From a virus: 64,000 nt of DNA. The notes beneath the pieces were generated by a model, which did not search any database, was not told the origin of the DNA, and saw only the letters and a program-made list of their open reading frames with translations. The stretch spans positions 1-64,000 of the IMG/VR virus record IMGVR_UViG_3300036761_001135, one strand, 5' to 3'. Position 1 is the stretch's first letter. Each line of letters begins with the position of its first letter. The position numbers were made by a program, and so were the translations under genes. This document shows positions 1 through 6,785 of this stretch, one piece after another.

Positions 1-56
1 CAGGTGAGTTTAGCTCGCGGAAAATTAAAATCGACATTAGCCTGGACGATTTGCCG

Positions 57-85
57 TTGACGAACGCGGTTGGAGGTAGCAAATT
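57..85 (+). promoter_or_regulatory. Putative sigma70-type promoter P1
   Basis: A TTGACG -35 box is followed after 17 bp by CAAATT. It belongs to the window-wide TTGACAAA-type promoter family but has the weakest -10. It is followed by a leader hairpin and the gene starting at 141. Confidence 0.5.
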
Positions 86-103
86 CTCACTAGGCGAGAG
101 AAC

Positions 104-121
104 CTGGCCGAAGATGGCCAG
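104..121 (+). promoter_or_regulatory. Leader hairpin (GAT-loop family), copy 1
   Basis: Perfect 6-bp stem CTGGCC/GGCCAG with loop GAAGAT. It lies between promoter P1 and the Shine-Dalgarno AAGGAG at 128-133. Same position and loop ending as six other leaders in the window. Confidence 0.7.
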
Positions 122-140
122 TAGCCGAAGGAGAGTCATC

Positions 141-449
141 ATGTGTTTTACCCCGACCCAAGTATACGAAATGGCTTGTTATACGTCGCTTTGGGCTGAC
201 GAAGACCCTTCGCGTTGTGGTTGTAGGGGTCGTGGTTGGATGTTGTCGGACGTCGATACGTGGCATCAGTGCCCGGCTCACGGCCGTGGCGTGATGCACC
301 CCGAGCAAGCGGAGTACGAGGCGGAGATCCGAGAAGAAGTCGAAGCCGCTGCGAAGGCGGCTGGTATGTCCGTCGAGGCGTTTCTGGCCTCGTTGGAAGC
401 GGAGAAGCCGGTTGCGGTCGTGGTTGAAGACGACGGGATCCCGTTCTGA
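141..449 (+). CDS. Small protein with SSB-like C-terminal tail
   Basis: A 102-residue protein. The start is ATG 141, 7 nt after AAGGAG; an upstream TTG start at 51 would read through the promoter and is rejected. The N-terminal half has scattered Cys and His (CGCRGRG, HQCPAHG) that might bind a metal. The middle is an acidic Ala/Glu helix, and the protein ends in EDDGIPF. That end matches the acidic tip of bacterial single-strand binding proteins, and the phage SSB and DnaB in this window share it. Inference: it acts at the replication fork by mimicking or competing with the SSB tail. The body is not recognised. Confidence 0.75.
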   Translation: MCFTPTQVYEMACYTSLWADEDPSRCGCRGRGWMLSDVDTWHQCPAHGRGVMHPEQAEYEAEIREEVEAAAKAAGMSVEAFLASLEAEKPVAVVVEDDGIPF

Positions 450-494
450 AACAATCCGGGTCACCGATGACCCGCTAACGAAGGAGGCCACCCC

Positions 495-1487
495 ATGTCA
501 GCAGAAATCGAATCACTGTGTTTCGCAGGCGAGACCCCTTGGCACGGCTTTGGCGAGCAGCTTCCCGAGGACGCGGACAGCCCCGAGGCCCAGCTCAAGT
601 CGGGCCTGACCTGGGAGGTCGAGAAGCGGCCCCTCATGGTCCCGGTCGCTGGCGTCAACCAGTTCATGACAGTCGAGGACCACGTCGCCATCGTCCGCAA
701 GACGGACGAGCGCATCCTGGGCGTGGTCGGGGCGGGCTGGCAGGAGCTTCAGCCCTGGGAGATGTTCGAGTGGACGGACAGCTTGGTCGGCGAGGGGCTC
801 ATCAAGTACCACACGGCGGGATCGCTGCGCGGGGGGCGCAAGGTTTGGTTGCTGGCCAAGTTCGACGAGTCGGTGATCCTGCCGACGGATCGCGTGGGCA
901 AGTTCCTGTTCTTCCTAAACGGGTACGATGGAACGCAGAGCATCGTCATCAACTCGACGGCGGTCCGCGTGGTCTGCATGAACACGGCGCGTCTGGCGCT
1001 TGCGGACGGTCGGAGCAGCGAGGTCCGTATTCGCCACACGGCGAGCATGAAAGAGCGCATGGAGGCGGCTCGTGCGGCTCTTGGCATCGCTCGTGAGCAC
1101 GGCAAGGTCTACGACGCGTTGCTGCGGGCCTTCACCCAGCTTCGCATGACGGGCGAGCGCTGGAACGAGTACGCGAACGTGCTTATCCCGAACAACCCCG
1201 AGGCGAAGCACAACACCCGCGCTCAGAACGCTCGGCAGGCGCTCCTTGGCCTCGCGGTGACCGGGCGCGGCCAGGACATCCCGGGCGTCGCGGGGACAGG
1301 CTATGCGGCCTACAACGCCGTCACGGAGTACGTCAATTACGTGCGTCCGAGCCGGGGTGGCGACGAGGCTCAAGAGCGTCGTTTCGAGTCCAGCTTGATG
1401 GGCAGCGGCGATGATTTCGTCCAGGCCGCCGTCGTCCAGCTCGATACCTACCTCAAGCAGGACGGCATCATCGTCCAGGCCGCCTGA
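495..1487 (+). CDS. DUF932 / TIGR03299-type phage-plasmid protein
   Basis: A 330-residue protein with an AAGGAGG Shine-Dalgarno 6-8 nt before ATG 495. The opening ETPWHGFG, the central FFLNGYDGTQSI and the TAVRVVCMNT segment are hallmarks of the DUF932 family found in phages, plasmids and prophages. The family has no firmly established biochemical role. The codons are rich in C and G at third positions, unlike the G/T-rich small genes downstream, which suggests strong expression. It lies in the first operon behind promoter P1. Confidence 0.85.
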   Translation: MSAEIESLCFAGETPWHGFGEQLPEDADSPEAQLKSGLTWEVEKRPLMVPVAGVNQFMTVEDHVAIVRKTDERILGVVGAGWQELQPWEMFEWTDSLVGEGLIKYHTAGSLRGGRKVWLLAKFDESVILPTDRVGKFLFFLNGYDGTQSIVINSTAVRVVCMNTARLALADGRSSEVRIRHTASMKERMEAARAALGIAREHGKVYDALLRAFTQLRMTGERWNEYANVLIPNNPEAKHNTRAQNARQALLGLAVTGRGQDIPGVAGTGYAAYNAVTEYVNYVRPSRGGDEAQERRFESSLMGSGDDFVQAAVVQLDTYLKQDGIIVQAA

Positions 1488-1500
1488 TTCCCCCTCCACG

Positions 1501-1514
1501 CGAACCCAGGTTCG
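1501..1514 (+). repeat. 14-bp palindromic repeat, copy 1
   Basis: CGAACCCAGGTTCG, flanked by G and C, in the intergenic gap 13 nt after the DUF932 stop and 22 bp upstream of the -35 of promoter P2. One of 11 exact copies in the window. Confidence 0.85.
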
Positions 1515-1535
1515 CCTCTCACATACAATCCTTGT

Positions 1536-1565
1536 TTGACAACCTGCCGATTTCACGTCTATAAA
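1536..1565 (+). promoter_or_regulatory. Sigma70-type promoter P2
   Basis: TTGACA, 18-bp spacer, TATAAA. This is the closest to consensus of the window's promoters. It has a short leader with no GAT-loop hairpin and drives the genes at 1590 and 1912. Confidence 0.75.
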
Positions 1566-1589
1566 TTAGACGCTGAATGAGGTGACGTG

Positions 1590-1895
1590 ATGACGGTTGA
1601 CGAGATGCTGCGCGACCTGCGCAGCGTGAAGATGCGTCCTAGCGAACGGACACACGTAAACGACTTGCGGGTGCGCTTCCAAGTGCTTGGCGCGGTCACA
1701 CCTTTAGATGAGCGGTGGCTGAGGGACATTTGCCGGCGGTATGGCATCCAACTTCGGATGCTGCATGAGTCGAGGGAGCGCGCTCGTCATACGAATGCTC
1801 TGAGATCGATGGGCATCTCAACTTCTGATGCGGCTGAGCGGGCAGATGTGAGGATGAAGCAGATGGAGTCAGAGGGAAACGATCTGGGATTTTGA
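1590..1895 (+). CDS. Conserved-looking hypothetical protein
   Basis: A 101-residue protein. GTG 1587 and ATG 1590 are adjacent possible starts; ATG has the better spacing from GAGGTG. A central segment VTPLDERWLRDICRRYGI looks like a small helical fold and the rest is charged helix. Not recognised. It is first in the P2 operon, directly before the KH-domain gene. Confidence 0.75.
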   Translation: MTVDEMLRDLRSVKMRPSERTHVNDLRVRFQVLGAVTPLDERWLRDICRRYGIQLRMLHESRERARHTNALRSMGISTSDAAERADVRMKQMESEGNDLGF

Positions 1896-1911
1896 GAGAG
1901 TTGAGGGATGC

Positions 1912-2244
1912 ATGGGAAAAGTGCGCGTGACGTCCGAGGTCATGGATGCTGCCAAGGAGATCGTGTTCATCGTGCGTCATATTGTGGACCATCCTTCCGA
2001 CGTAGATGTGCGCGTGCGCGGTGGTGAATATCGTCTTGGCCTAGAGCTGTTCACGCATCCTTCCGACGTTGGCCAGGTGGTGGGTAGGTCTGGTCATCTC
2101 ACTACGTCCCTGCGGTCGTTCCTTTCGGCGTTGGCTGGCAAACATAAGATCAAGATTGATTTCGACTACGTGACCGAAGAGGACAACGCTCGTGGTGATA
2201 GTGAGCTGAGGCAAGGTTCTCGACCTGTTGCTACCGCGACTTGA
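1912..2244 (+). CDS. KhpA-like KH-domain RNA-binding protein
   Basis: A 110-residue protein. Residues 22-85 follow the KhpA pattern: a leading helix with HIVDHPSDVDV, a strand GEYRLGLEL, then HPSDVGQVVGRSGH with the GxxG loop (G58-R-S-G61), then the helix LTTSLRSFLSALAGK and a last strand. KhpA proteins are small single-KH RNA binders that partner KhpB in Gram-positive bacteria; a phage copy is unusual. The tail is polar and probably disordered. Inference: it could bind phage transcripts such as the leader hairpins described here, but nothing in the sequence proves this. The stop codon overlaps the -35 of promoter P3. Confidence 0.75.
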   Translation: MGKVRVTSEVMDAAKEIVFIVRHIVDHPSDVDVRVRGGEYRLGLELFTHPSDVGQVVGRSGHLTTSLRSFLSALAGKHKIKIDFDYVTEEDNARGDSELRQGSRPVATAT

Positions 2245-2269
2245 CAAACACGGCCATCTGGTGAATAAC
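2241..2269 (+). promoter_or_regulatory. Sigma70-type promoter P3
   Basis: TTGACA, 17-bp spacer, AATAAC. The TGA stop of the KH gene lies inside the -35 box. It is followed by a GAT-loop hairpin and heads the replication operon. Confidence 0.65.
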
Positions 2270-2288
2270 CGAAGGCACAGTTAGATCG

Positions 2289-2303
2289 CCCGAGCGATTC
2301 GGG
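2289..2303 (+). promoter_or_regulatory. Leader hairpin (GAT-loop family), copy 2
   Basis: Stem CCCGA/TCGGG with loop GCGAT, ending 3 nt before the Shine-Dalgarno GGAGG at 2307-2311. Confidence 0.7.
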
Positions 2304-2316
2304 TGCGGAGGCACGA

Positions 2317-2751
2317 TTGCTGAACAGGCCGACACAGGGTTCTGTGATCTTTTTCGCTCCTGGTCCCATTGGGTGCGTCGTTTGGGAGCCTGGCACCGGA
2401 GCGCGGTATTTCCTCCAGGCGACGGACGTTGGAGATCGGATTGCGGTGGAACTCGGAGGACGGATCATGGTGGCGTTATCGTCGATGTCTGACAACACGT
2501 TTGTCGCGCATGCCTTGAATCCGGCAAAGACGGGTCATTGGACGAGGGAGTACGTGCGCAAGAAATGGCAGAGGATTTATGGGATCGGAGATCACGCGGC
2601 GCATTTGGCGATGTTGCTGAATTGGAGCCTTGGCGGAGAGCGTGCGCGGGCCTATGCGGACGAGCAGTGGCGACTTGTATGTGGAGAGGACGGAAAGGTG
2701 GTGAGCCTACATGAAAGACGTGTTCATCGGAGACAAGGTGGGCACCCCTGA
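2317..2751 (+). CDS. Hypothetical protein with TTG start
   Basis: A 144-residue protein. TTG 2317 is 5 nt after a strong GGAGG and is the only start consistent with the leader. The first 60 residues look like a small beta-rich domain (GSVIFFAPGPIGCVVWEPG) and the rest is helical with Trp and Arg. Not recognised. It opens the operon leading to the helicase loader and DnaB, and overlaps the next gene by 41 nt. Confidence 0.7.
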   Translation: MLNRPTQGSVIFFAPGPIGCVVWEPGTGARYFLQATDVGDRIAVELGGRIMVALSSMSDNTFVAHALNPAKTGHWTREYVRKKWQRIYGIGDHAAHLAMLLNWSLGGERARAYADEQWRLVCGEDGKVVSLHERRVHRRQGGHP

Positions 2752-2965
2752 CGGGGTTGGTTACGTTGAGGATGTGACTACTTGGAGAGATCGCATCCTG
2801 ACGATGATTGACGCTGAGGCACAGGAATTCTCGGCGGAGTGCCGTCGGTCGCATGGGCAGAAATATCAGCAGGAGTGGGGACAGATCATGGTGCGGTTTG
2901 GACGGGTGACGCGCACATACGATGCACGTCAAGTGACGATCTTGGAGGGACGTGATGACCTCTAG
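2711..2965 (+). CDS. Hypothetical phage protein, small beta domain
   Basis: An 84-residue protein. The opening VFIGDKVGTPDGVGYVEDV and the later IMVRFGRVTRTYDARQV look like a small SH3-like barrel common in phage hypotheticals. The function is unknown. It overlaps the genes on both sides. Confidence 0.65.
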   Translation: MKDVFIGDKVGTPDGVGYVEDVTTWRDRILTMIDAEAQEFSAECRRSHGQKYQQEWGQIMVRFGRVTRTYDARQVTILEGRDDL

Positions 2966-3536
2966 CCGGCTCAAGCTATGTGCGTTGCGGCAATTGGTGC
3001 GCGATTCATCCGAGCGGACAGTCGTGGCGAAGGAGAATGTTGAGAAGAAGCGCCAGAAGCGCAAGCAAAAGGCAGCGGCGGAGCCTAAGCAGGAAGTGCC
3101 GAAATTTGAACAGGATCATGGACATTCAAAGAAATCGTTAGTAAATTCAGTGCAGGTGGAAGATTGGTTTCGAGAAGGGCTGAATTGTTTGTACGGTGGC
3201 AAGCTTGAGTTGCCACAGCGCGGCAAGTGGTGGACGGCTGGGGAGCGGAAAAACGCTAAGAGTTTGTTGGATTTGTATGGCGAGGCTGACGTGAAAAAAG
3301 CTGTGTCGCATTTGTGTGAGACATGGCATCAGAGGGTGGAGGCATCCGATGGTGTGCTGGCAGGGATACCGAGCATTGGGTATCTGGTCAGTCGCAAGGA
3401 TACGATTTTTGCAGAGGTGAAGGGATTGGCTGCCGTCCCTAAACGGTCAAAAAAGGCGGCTAGGCGTAAGAACAGTAAGGACTCTGACGAGTATCGCCCA
3501 CCTGAGAAGCCGAATGATGTTGGGTGGTACGTATGA
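2955..3536 (+). CDS. Putative replication-initiation or loader partner
   Basis: A 193-residue protein; ATG 2955 lies 5 nt after GGAGGG. It has a very basic, low-complexity N-terminus (KKRQKRKQK) and a helical middle with a conserved-looking GERKNAKSLLDLYG and LCETWHQRV. It ends in a basic linker followed by PPEKPNDVGWYV. Its position directly before the DnaC-like ATPase, with an ATGA overlap, fits a DnaD/DnaT- or initiator-like partner, but this is inferred from context only. Confidence 0.6.
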   Translation: MTSSRLKLCALRQLVRDSSERTVVAKENVEKKRQKRKQKAAAEPKQEVPKFEQDHGHSKKSLVNSVQVEDWFREGLNCLYGGKLELPQRGKWWTAGERKNAKSLLDLYGEADVKKAVSHLCETWHQRVEASDGVLAGIPSIGYLVSRKDTIFAEVKGLAAVPKRSKKAARRKNSKDSDEYRPPEKPNDVGWYV

Positions 3537-4189
3537 CTGCGATAGCTATGGATACGACTAAATTATGGAGGCGGCTGACGGAGACCGATCTGGTGCGCAT
3601 GCGGATTCCGCGTCGCTACTGGTGGGTTCGTTATGAGGGCATCCCGGATGGGACGTGCGTTGGCAGTGGAGTGTCCGCTCGCAAGGCGGCTCATAACTAC
3701 CTGACGCAGATAGACGAGATGCGCCACAACGGCATGGGTCTATTGCTGTGGGGGACGAATGGCACGGGCAAGACTTGCATGGCGATTGTGGTAGCGAAGG
3801 AGTATCGTCGGCACGGATATCCCGTGCTGTTCATTGAGGCGGCAGACATCAAGCGTTTCGTCATCGAGCGCGAGATGTTCGACGAGGACCAGACCTTTTG
3901 GGATCGTGCCATGAACGTGGACGTCCTTGTGATTGACGATCTTGGCAAGGGTGTGCAGGATTCCACTGGGTTTGGAGCCCGGATGATCGATGAGTTGATC
4001 CGGCATCGCAACGCGAGTAAGCTGGTCACGCTCATTACGACCAACATGAACCAGCGTGACCTCGCTGAGGAGCTGAAGGTTTCTACGATGTCGTCACTCA
4101 AGGAACATGTGTTTCCAATTCATGTTACGGGGATCGACCGTCGTGATGCGGTCGCCAGCGGAATAGCGAAGACATTGTTCGACCAGTAG
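3533..4189 (+). CDS. dnaC-like: DnaC-like AAA+ helicase loader
   Basis: A 218-residue protein; ATG 3533 overlaps the upstream stop (ATGA). Walker A is WGTNGTGKT near residues 70-78 and Walker B is VLVIDDLGKG near 130. A sensor-type VTLITTNMN follows, with an Arg-rich end. This is the DnaC/IstB arrangement of loaders that place a hexameric helicase on DNA. The DnaB gene follows after 11 nt, so the two very probably act together. Confidence 0.88.
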   Translation: MTAIAMDTTKLWRRLTETDLVRMRIPRRYWWVRYEGIPDGTCVGSGVSARKAAHNYLTQIDEMRHNGMGLLLWGTNGTGKTCMAIVVAKEYRRHGYPVLFIEAADIKRFVIEREMFDEDQTFWDRAMNVDVLVIDDLGKGVQDSTGFGARMIDELIRHRNASKLVTLITTNMNQRDLAEELKVSTMSSLKEHVFPIHVTGIDRRDAVASGIAKTLFDQ

Positions 4190-4200
4190 TGGAGGGGAAT

Positions 4201-5529
4201 ATGAATGGCTCCTCGGGGCGTATGCCTCATGATCAAGCAGCCGAACGCGCCGTTTTGGGTGCAGTATTTTTGGAAAATGATTGCCTGGAAAGAATTTCAA
4301 GCCTGATCGACGAGGATGATTTCTTTGTCAGTGCCTACAGCAAGATCTACGGGGTCATGTGTGAATTGCGTCGGAAGGGGGTTGGTGTAGACCACGTAAC
4401 GGTTGGCAGCGAGTTGCATGCGCTAGGCATCATGGATTCCATAGGCGGACCCATGGTGCTGGCGGACCTGACCGATGCCGTGGCGACGGTTTCCAACGTC
4501 GAATACTACGCCAACATCGTGCATGAGCGGTCTGCGATGCGGTCCGTGATCATGGCGGCACGAAACGTGGCAATGAAGAGCTATCCTGGGAACGACCAGG
4601 CAGGCGTTGAGACTGAGTTTGGGGTGCTTCAGGACGCCATGCACCTCCTGGCACGGACTCGGATGCCTGCGAGCCTTTTGACCATGGGCGATGCCGTCAT
4701 GGAGAACTACTCTTTGGCGGCGCATGGGCGCACGGGCGTCCAGTTGCCATGGCCAACCATGAACGCGATGACGGCTGGTATGTGGCCGAAGACGATGACC
4801 ATGTTTGTGGCTCGTCCCGGAATCGGGAAGACGATGGTCGCTGTGATCGCGGCGCGGCATGCGTGGATGAACGGATCGCGTGTGCTCATTGTCTCACCCG
4901 AGATGAGTCGCACGGAGATCGCAGAGAGGTTCTTCGCAATTCACAGCTCTGTGAGTTACCAACGGATTGTGAGCGGAAGCGTGTCAGACTTCGAGATGCC
5001 AAAGTTGCAGGCGACCATCGAATCCTGCAAGGTCCAGGACGGGCTTTGGATCATGGATTCTGATGACGACCTGACAACACGCGGCATCGAAGCCGCTGTA
5101 CGAGCCTGCCGTCCTGCCCTCCTCGCCATCGACTCTCTGTACGACCTGCACATCAGAGGGGAGCGTCGTGACAAGCTGCTCGTGGCGCTTGAGTGGTTCA
5201 AGGGCACGGTGAAGTATTTCGATTTGGCCGGCGTGGGTTTTGTGCAGTTGAATCGAGCGGCAGAGGTGTCGGAGAAAAAAGGCGGTGGCGTGCGCCTCGG
5301 GACGATTGCGCTGGCAGACGAGATTGGCCAGGACTCGCATGCGGTGTTTGCGTTGGAACAGGACAAGGACATGAAGGCCGACCGGAAATTGAGATTCAAG
5401 CCGCTCAAGCTACGTCGAGGGTCATACGTTGGGGACGGGGTCGAGGTTCATTGGGATTTTGACAATATGACGTTTTCCGAAATATCTAATGATAACGATA
5501 CCTTCGAGGACGATGCGACGCCGTTCTAG
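4201..5529 (+). CDS. dnaB: Replicative DNA helicase, DnaB family
   Basis: A 442-residue protein; ATG 4201 follows GGAGGGG. The DnaB N-terminal domain is clear (PHDQAAERAVLGAVFLEND, then a helical hairpin to about residue 115). The RecA-like motor has Walker A ARPGIGKT at 204-211, the VSPEMSRTEIAERF segment and Walker B ALLAIDSL. A short linker joins the two domains. The length fits the family. The C-terminus adds an acidic extension ending EDDATPF, resembling an SSB tail and not a normal DnaB feature. It probably unwinds phage DNA with the loader at 3533. Confidence 0.92.
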   Translation: MNGSSGRMPHDQAAERAVLGAVFLENDCLERISSLIDEDDFFVSAYSKIYGVMCELRRKGVGVDHVTVGSELHALGIMDSIGGPMVLADLTDAVATVSNVEYYANIVHERSAMRSVIMAARNVAMKSYPGNDQAGVETEFGVLQDAMHLLARTRMPASLLTMGDAVMENYSLAAHGRTGVQLPWPTMNAMTAGMWPKTMTMFVARPGIGKTMVAVIAARHAWMNGSRVLIVSPEMSRTEIAERFFAIHSSVSYQRIVSGSVSDFEMPKLQATIESCKVQDGLWIMDSDDDLTTRGIEAAVRACRPALLAIDSLYDLHIRGERRDKLLVALEWFKGTVKYFDLAGVGFVQLNRAAEVSEKKGGGVRLGTIALADEIGQDSHAVFALEQDKDMKADRKLRFKPLKLRRGSYVGDGVEVHWDFDNMTFSEISNDNDTFEDDATPF

Positions 5530-5684
5530 CATGGGGATTTAGAAACGAACCCCGTGCGAAATAGGATGGATGAAGCGCCTTGTTTGGTTCCACGCGGGGT
5601 TCAAGTACATTTTAAGTCCGCGTTTGGCCGTGTCACAAAAAGCGTCAAGCTGAGATGAGGAAATTGGCTGTCGATCTTCCGACG

Positions 5685-5698
5685 CGAACCCAGGTTCG
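5685..5698 (+). repeat. 14-bp palindromic repeat, copy 2
   Basis: CGAACCCAGGTTCG placed only 4 bp upstream of the -35 box of the ssb promoter P4. This is the most operator-like position of all copies. Confidence 0.85.
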
Positions 5699-5702
5699 TT
5701 CG

Positions 5703-5731
5703 TTGACAAACACAGGCGATTGCAGTAACAA
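5703..5731 (+). promoter_or_regulatory. Sigma70-type promoter P4 (ssb)
   Basis: TTGACA followed by AAC, 17-bp spacer in all, then TAACAA. The leader is about 75 nt. It drives ssb and probably the helicase gene after it. Confidence 0.7.
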
Positions 5732-5787
5732 AGATCGGCGCGGCTGCGGCTGCGATGAACATTAGACATCTGTTGATGTTGCAAGGC

Positions 5788-5803
5788 GTTCTCAGTTGAG
5801 AAC
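5788..5803 (+). promoter_or_regulatory. Leader hairpin before ssb
   Basis: Stem GTTCTC/GAGAAC with tetraloop AGTT, directly before AAGGAGG. It occupies the same site as the GAT-loop hairpins but lacks the GAT loop, so it may be a divergent member or merely structural. Confidence 0.5.
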
Positions 5804-5815
5804 AAGGAGGTTGGC

Positions 5816-6760
5816 ATGCCTGGGATTGGTGATCACGTAAAGACCAGTTTTGGATACGACGGCTGGGATCCGCCCGAGGGTCATGGGGAGTTCTCGAATG
5901 ATGGAGGCGGTGGTGGTGGGTTCGGACCGACGGATCGTGGTCCGGCGCGGTTCAAGGTGCCAGAACCTGACGATAACCCGTTGGAGAGGGGCAAGCCTGC
6001 TCGCAAGCGATTCATGATCGTTGGTGCGCCGTTCTACATGTGGGAGCACGGAACATACAAGATGCAGAACATCCCGCGTGGGGTGTATTCACCATTGTGT
6101 CTGAAGCAGAACCAGCTCGCTGACCGATGTCCCATGTGTGAGGACAAGCGATGGCCGAGCTACGGGGCCTACTTCACCGTGGTGGACATGGGATTCGTGC
6201 GGTACGCGTCTGGCGGAGCAGAGCTGATCGGAGAGAACTGGGTCGATGACCGTGGCAAGAGCCACGATATGCAGTTCCGGCGGCGCTTGATGGTGGCGAA
6301 GCGTGGTGGAAAGGAAAACCCTGGCACGCTGGCGTTTTTCGAAGACCAGCGCAATCGGCGTGGCGACCTGACCGGGTGTGTATATGACACGCAGCGCACG
6401 GGCAAGAAGAAGGCGGGCATGGGAGACAACCTTGAGTTTGTCGAGCGTGCTGGGTCGGTGGTCCCTCCGACGGTGGAGGAGATGCGGGCGTACTTGCAGT
6501 CGCATGGCGCATCTGACGATGCGCTGAAGTGGGCGAAAGAGACTACTGTGTTCGACCACCTCAACAAGGAAGAGGTGAAGATCGAGGAGACTCTGTTCAC
6601 GCGGATCACGCCTATTCGAATGATGCCGCTGCTCTACTCCATGGAGGAGATGGATCGGTGGATTGGGAACGCTCCACGGGTGGCTCCAGGTTCCACGGAT
6701 GGCGAGCGCACTTTGACCACGGGCGCTGGATACCAAGAAGACGATCAAATTCCGTTTTAG
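5816..6760 (+). CDS. ssb: Single-stranded DNA-binding protein
   Basis: A 314-residue protein; AAGGAGG lies 5 nt before ATG 5816. A glycine-rich N-terminal stretch precedes a folded core with aromatic residues and a Cys cluster (PLCLKQNQLADRCPMCED) that could hold zinc, as in T4 gp32. The C-terminus is acidic and ends EDDQIPF, the typical partner-binding tail of SSB proteins. It sits between DnaB and a UvsW-like helicase and has its own promoter. The core is only distantly like known SSBs, so the call rests on the tail, the Cys cluster and the context. Confidence 0.78.
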   Translation: MPGIGDHVKTSFGYDGWDPPEGHGEFSNDGGGGGGFGPTDRGPARFKVPEPDDNPLERGKPARKRFMIVGAPFYMWEHGTYKMQNIPRGVYSPLCLKQNQLADRCPMCEDKRWPSYGAYFTVVDMGFVRYASGGAELIGENWVDDRGKSHDMQFRRRLMVAKRGGKENPGTLAFFEDQRNRRGDLTGCVYDTQRTGKKKAGMGDNLEFVERAGSVVPPTVEEMRAYLQSHGASDDALKWAKETTVFDHLNKEEVKIEETLFTRITPIRMMPLLYSMEEMDRWIGNAPRVAPGSTDGERTLTTGAGYQEDDQIPF

Positions 6761-6785
6761 CAAGCAATAGCAAGGACATAACGAC

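Larger units (their letters stand above)
5530..5815 (+). promoter_or_regulatory. 286-nt regulatory gap between dnaB and ssb
   Basis: No gene is seen. It holds a 7-bp stem (CATGGGG at 5530 with CCCCGTG at 5550) right after the dnaB stop, possibly a terminator although no T-run follows. Next come the palindromic repeat at 5685, promoter P4 at 5703, and a perfect GTTCTC/GAGAAC hairpin (5788-5803, loop AGTT) touching the AAGGAGG of ssb. Confidence 0.6.

Noticed and set aside
51-140. Extension of the first gene upstream to TTG 51
   Set aside because: It would translate through promoter P1 and the leader hairpin; ATG 141 has a proper Shine-Dalgarno.
915-1556. 213-codon minus-strand frame
   Set aside because: Antisense shadow of the DUF932 gene with no start signals.
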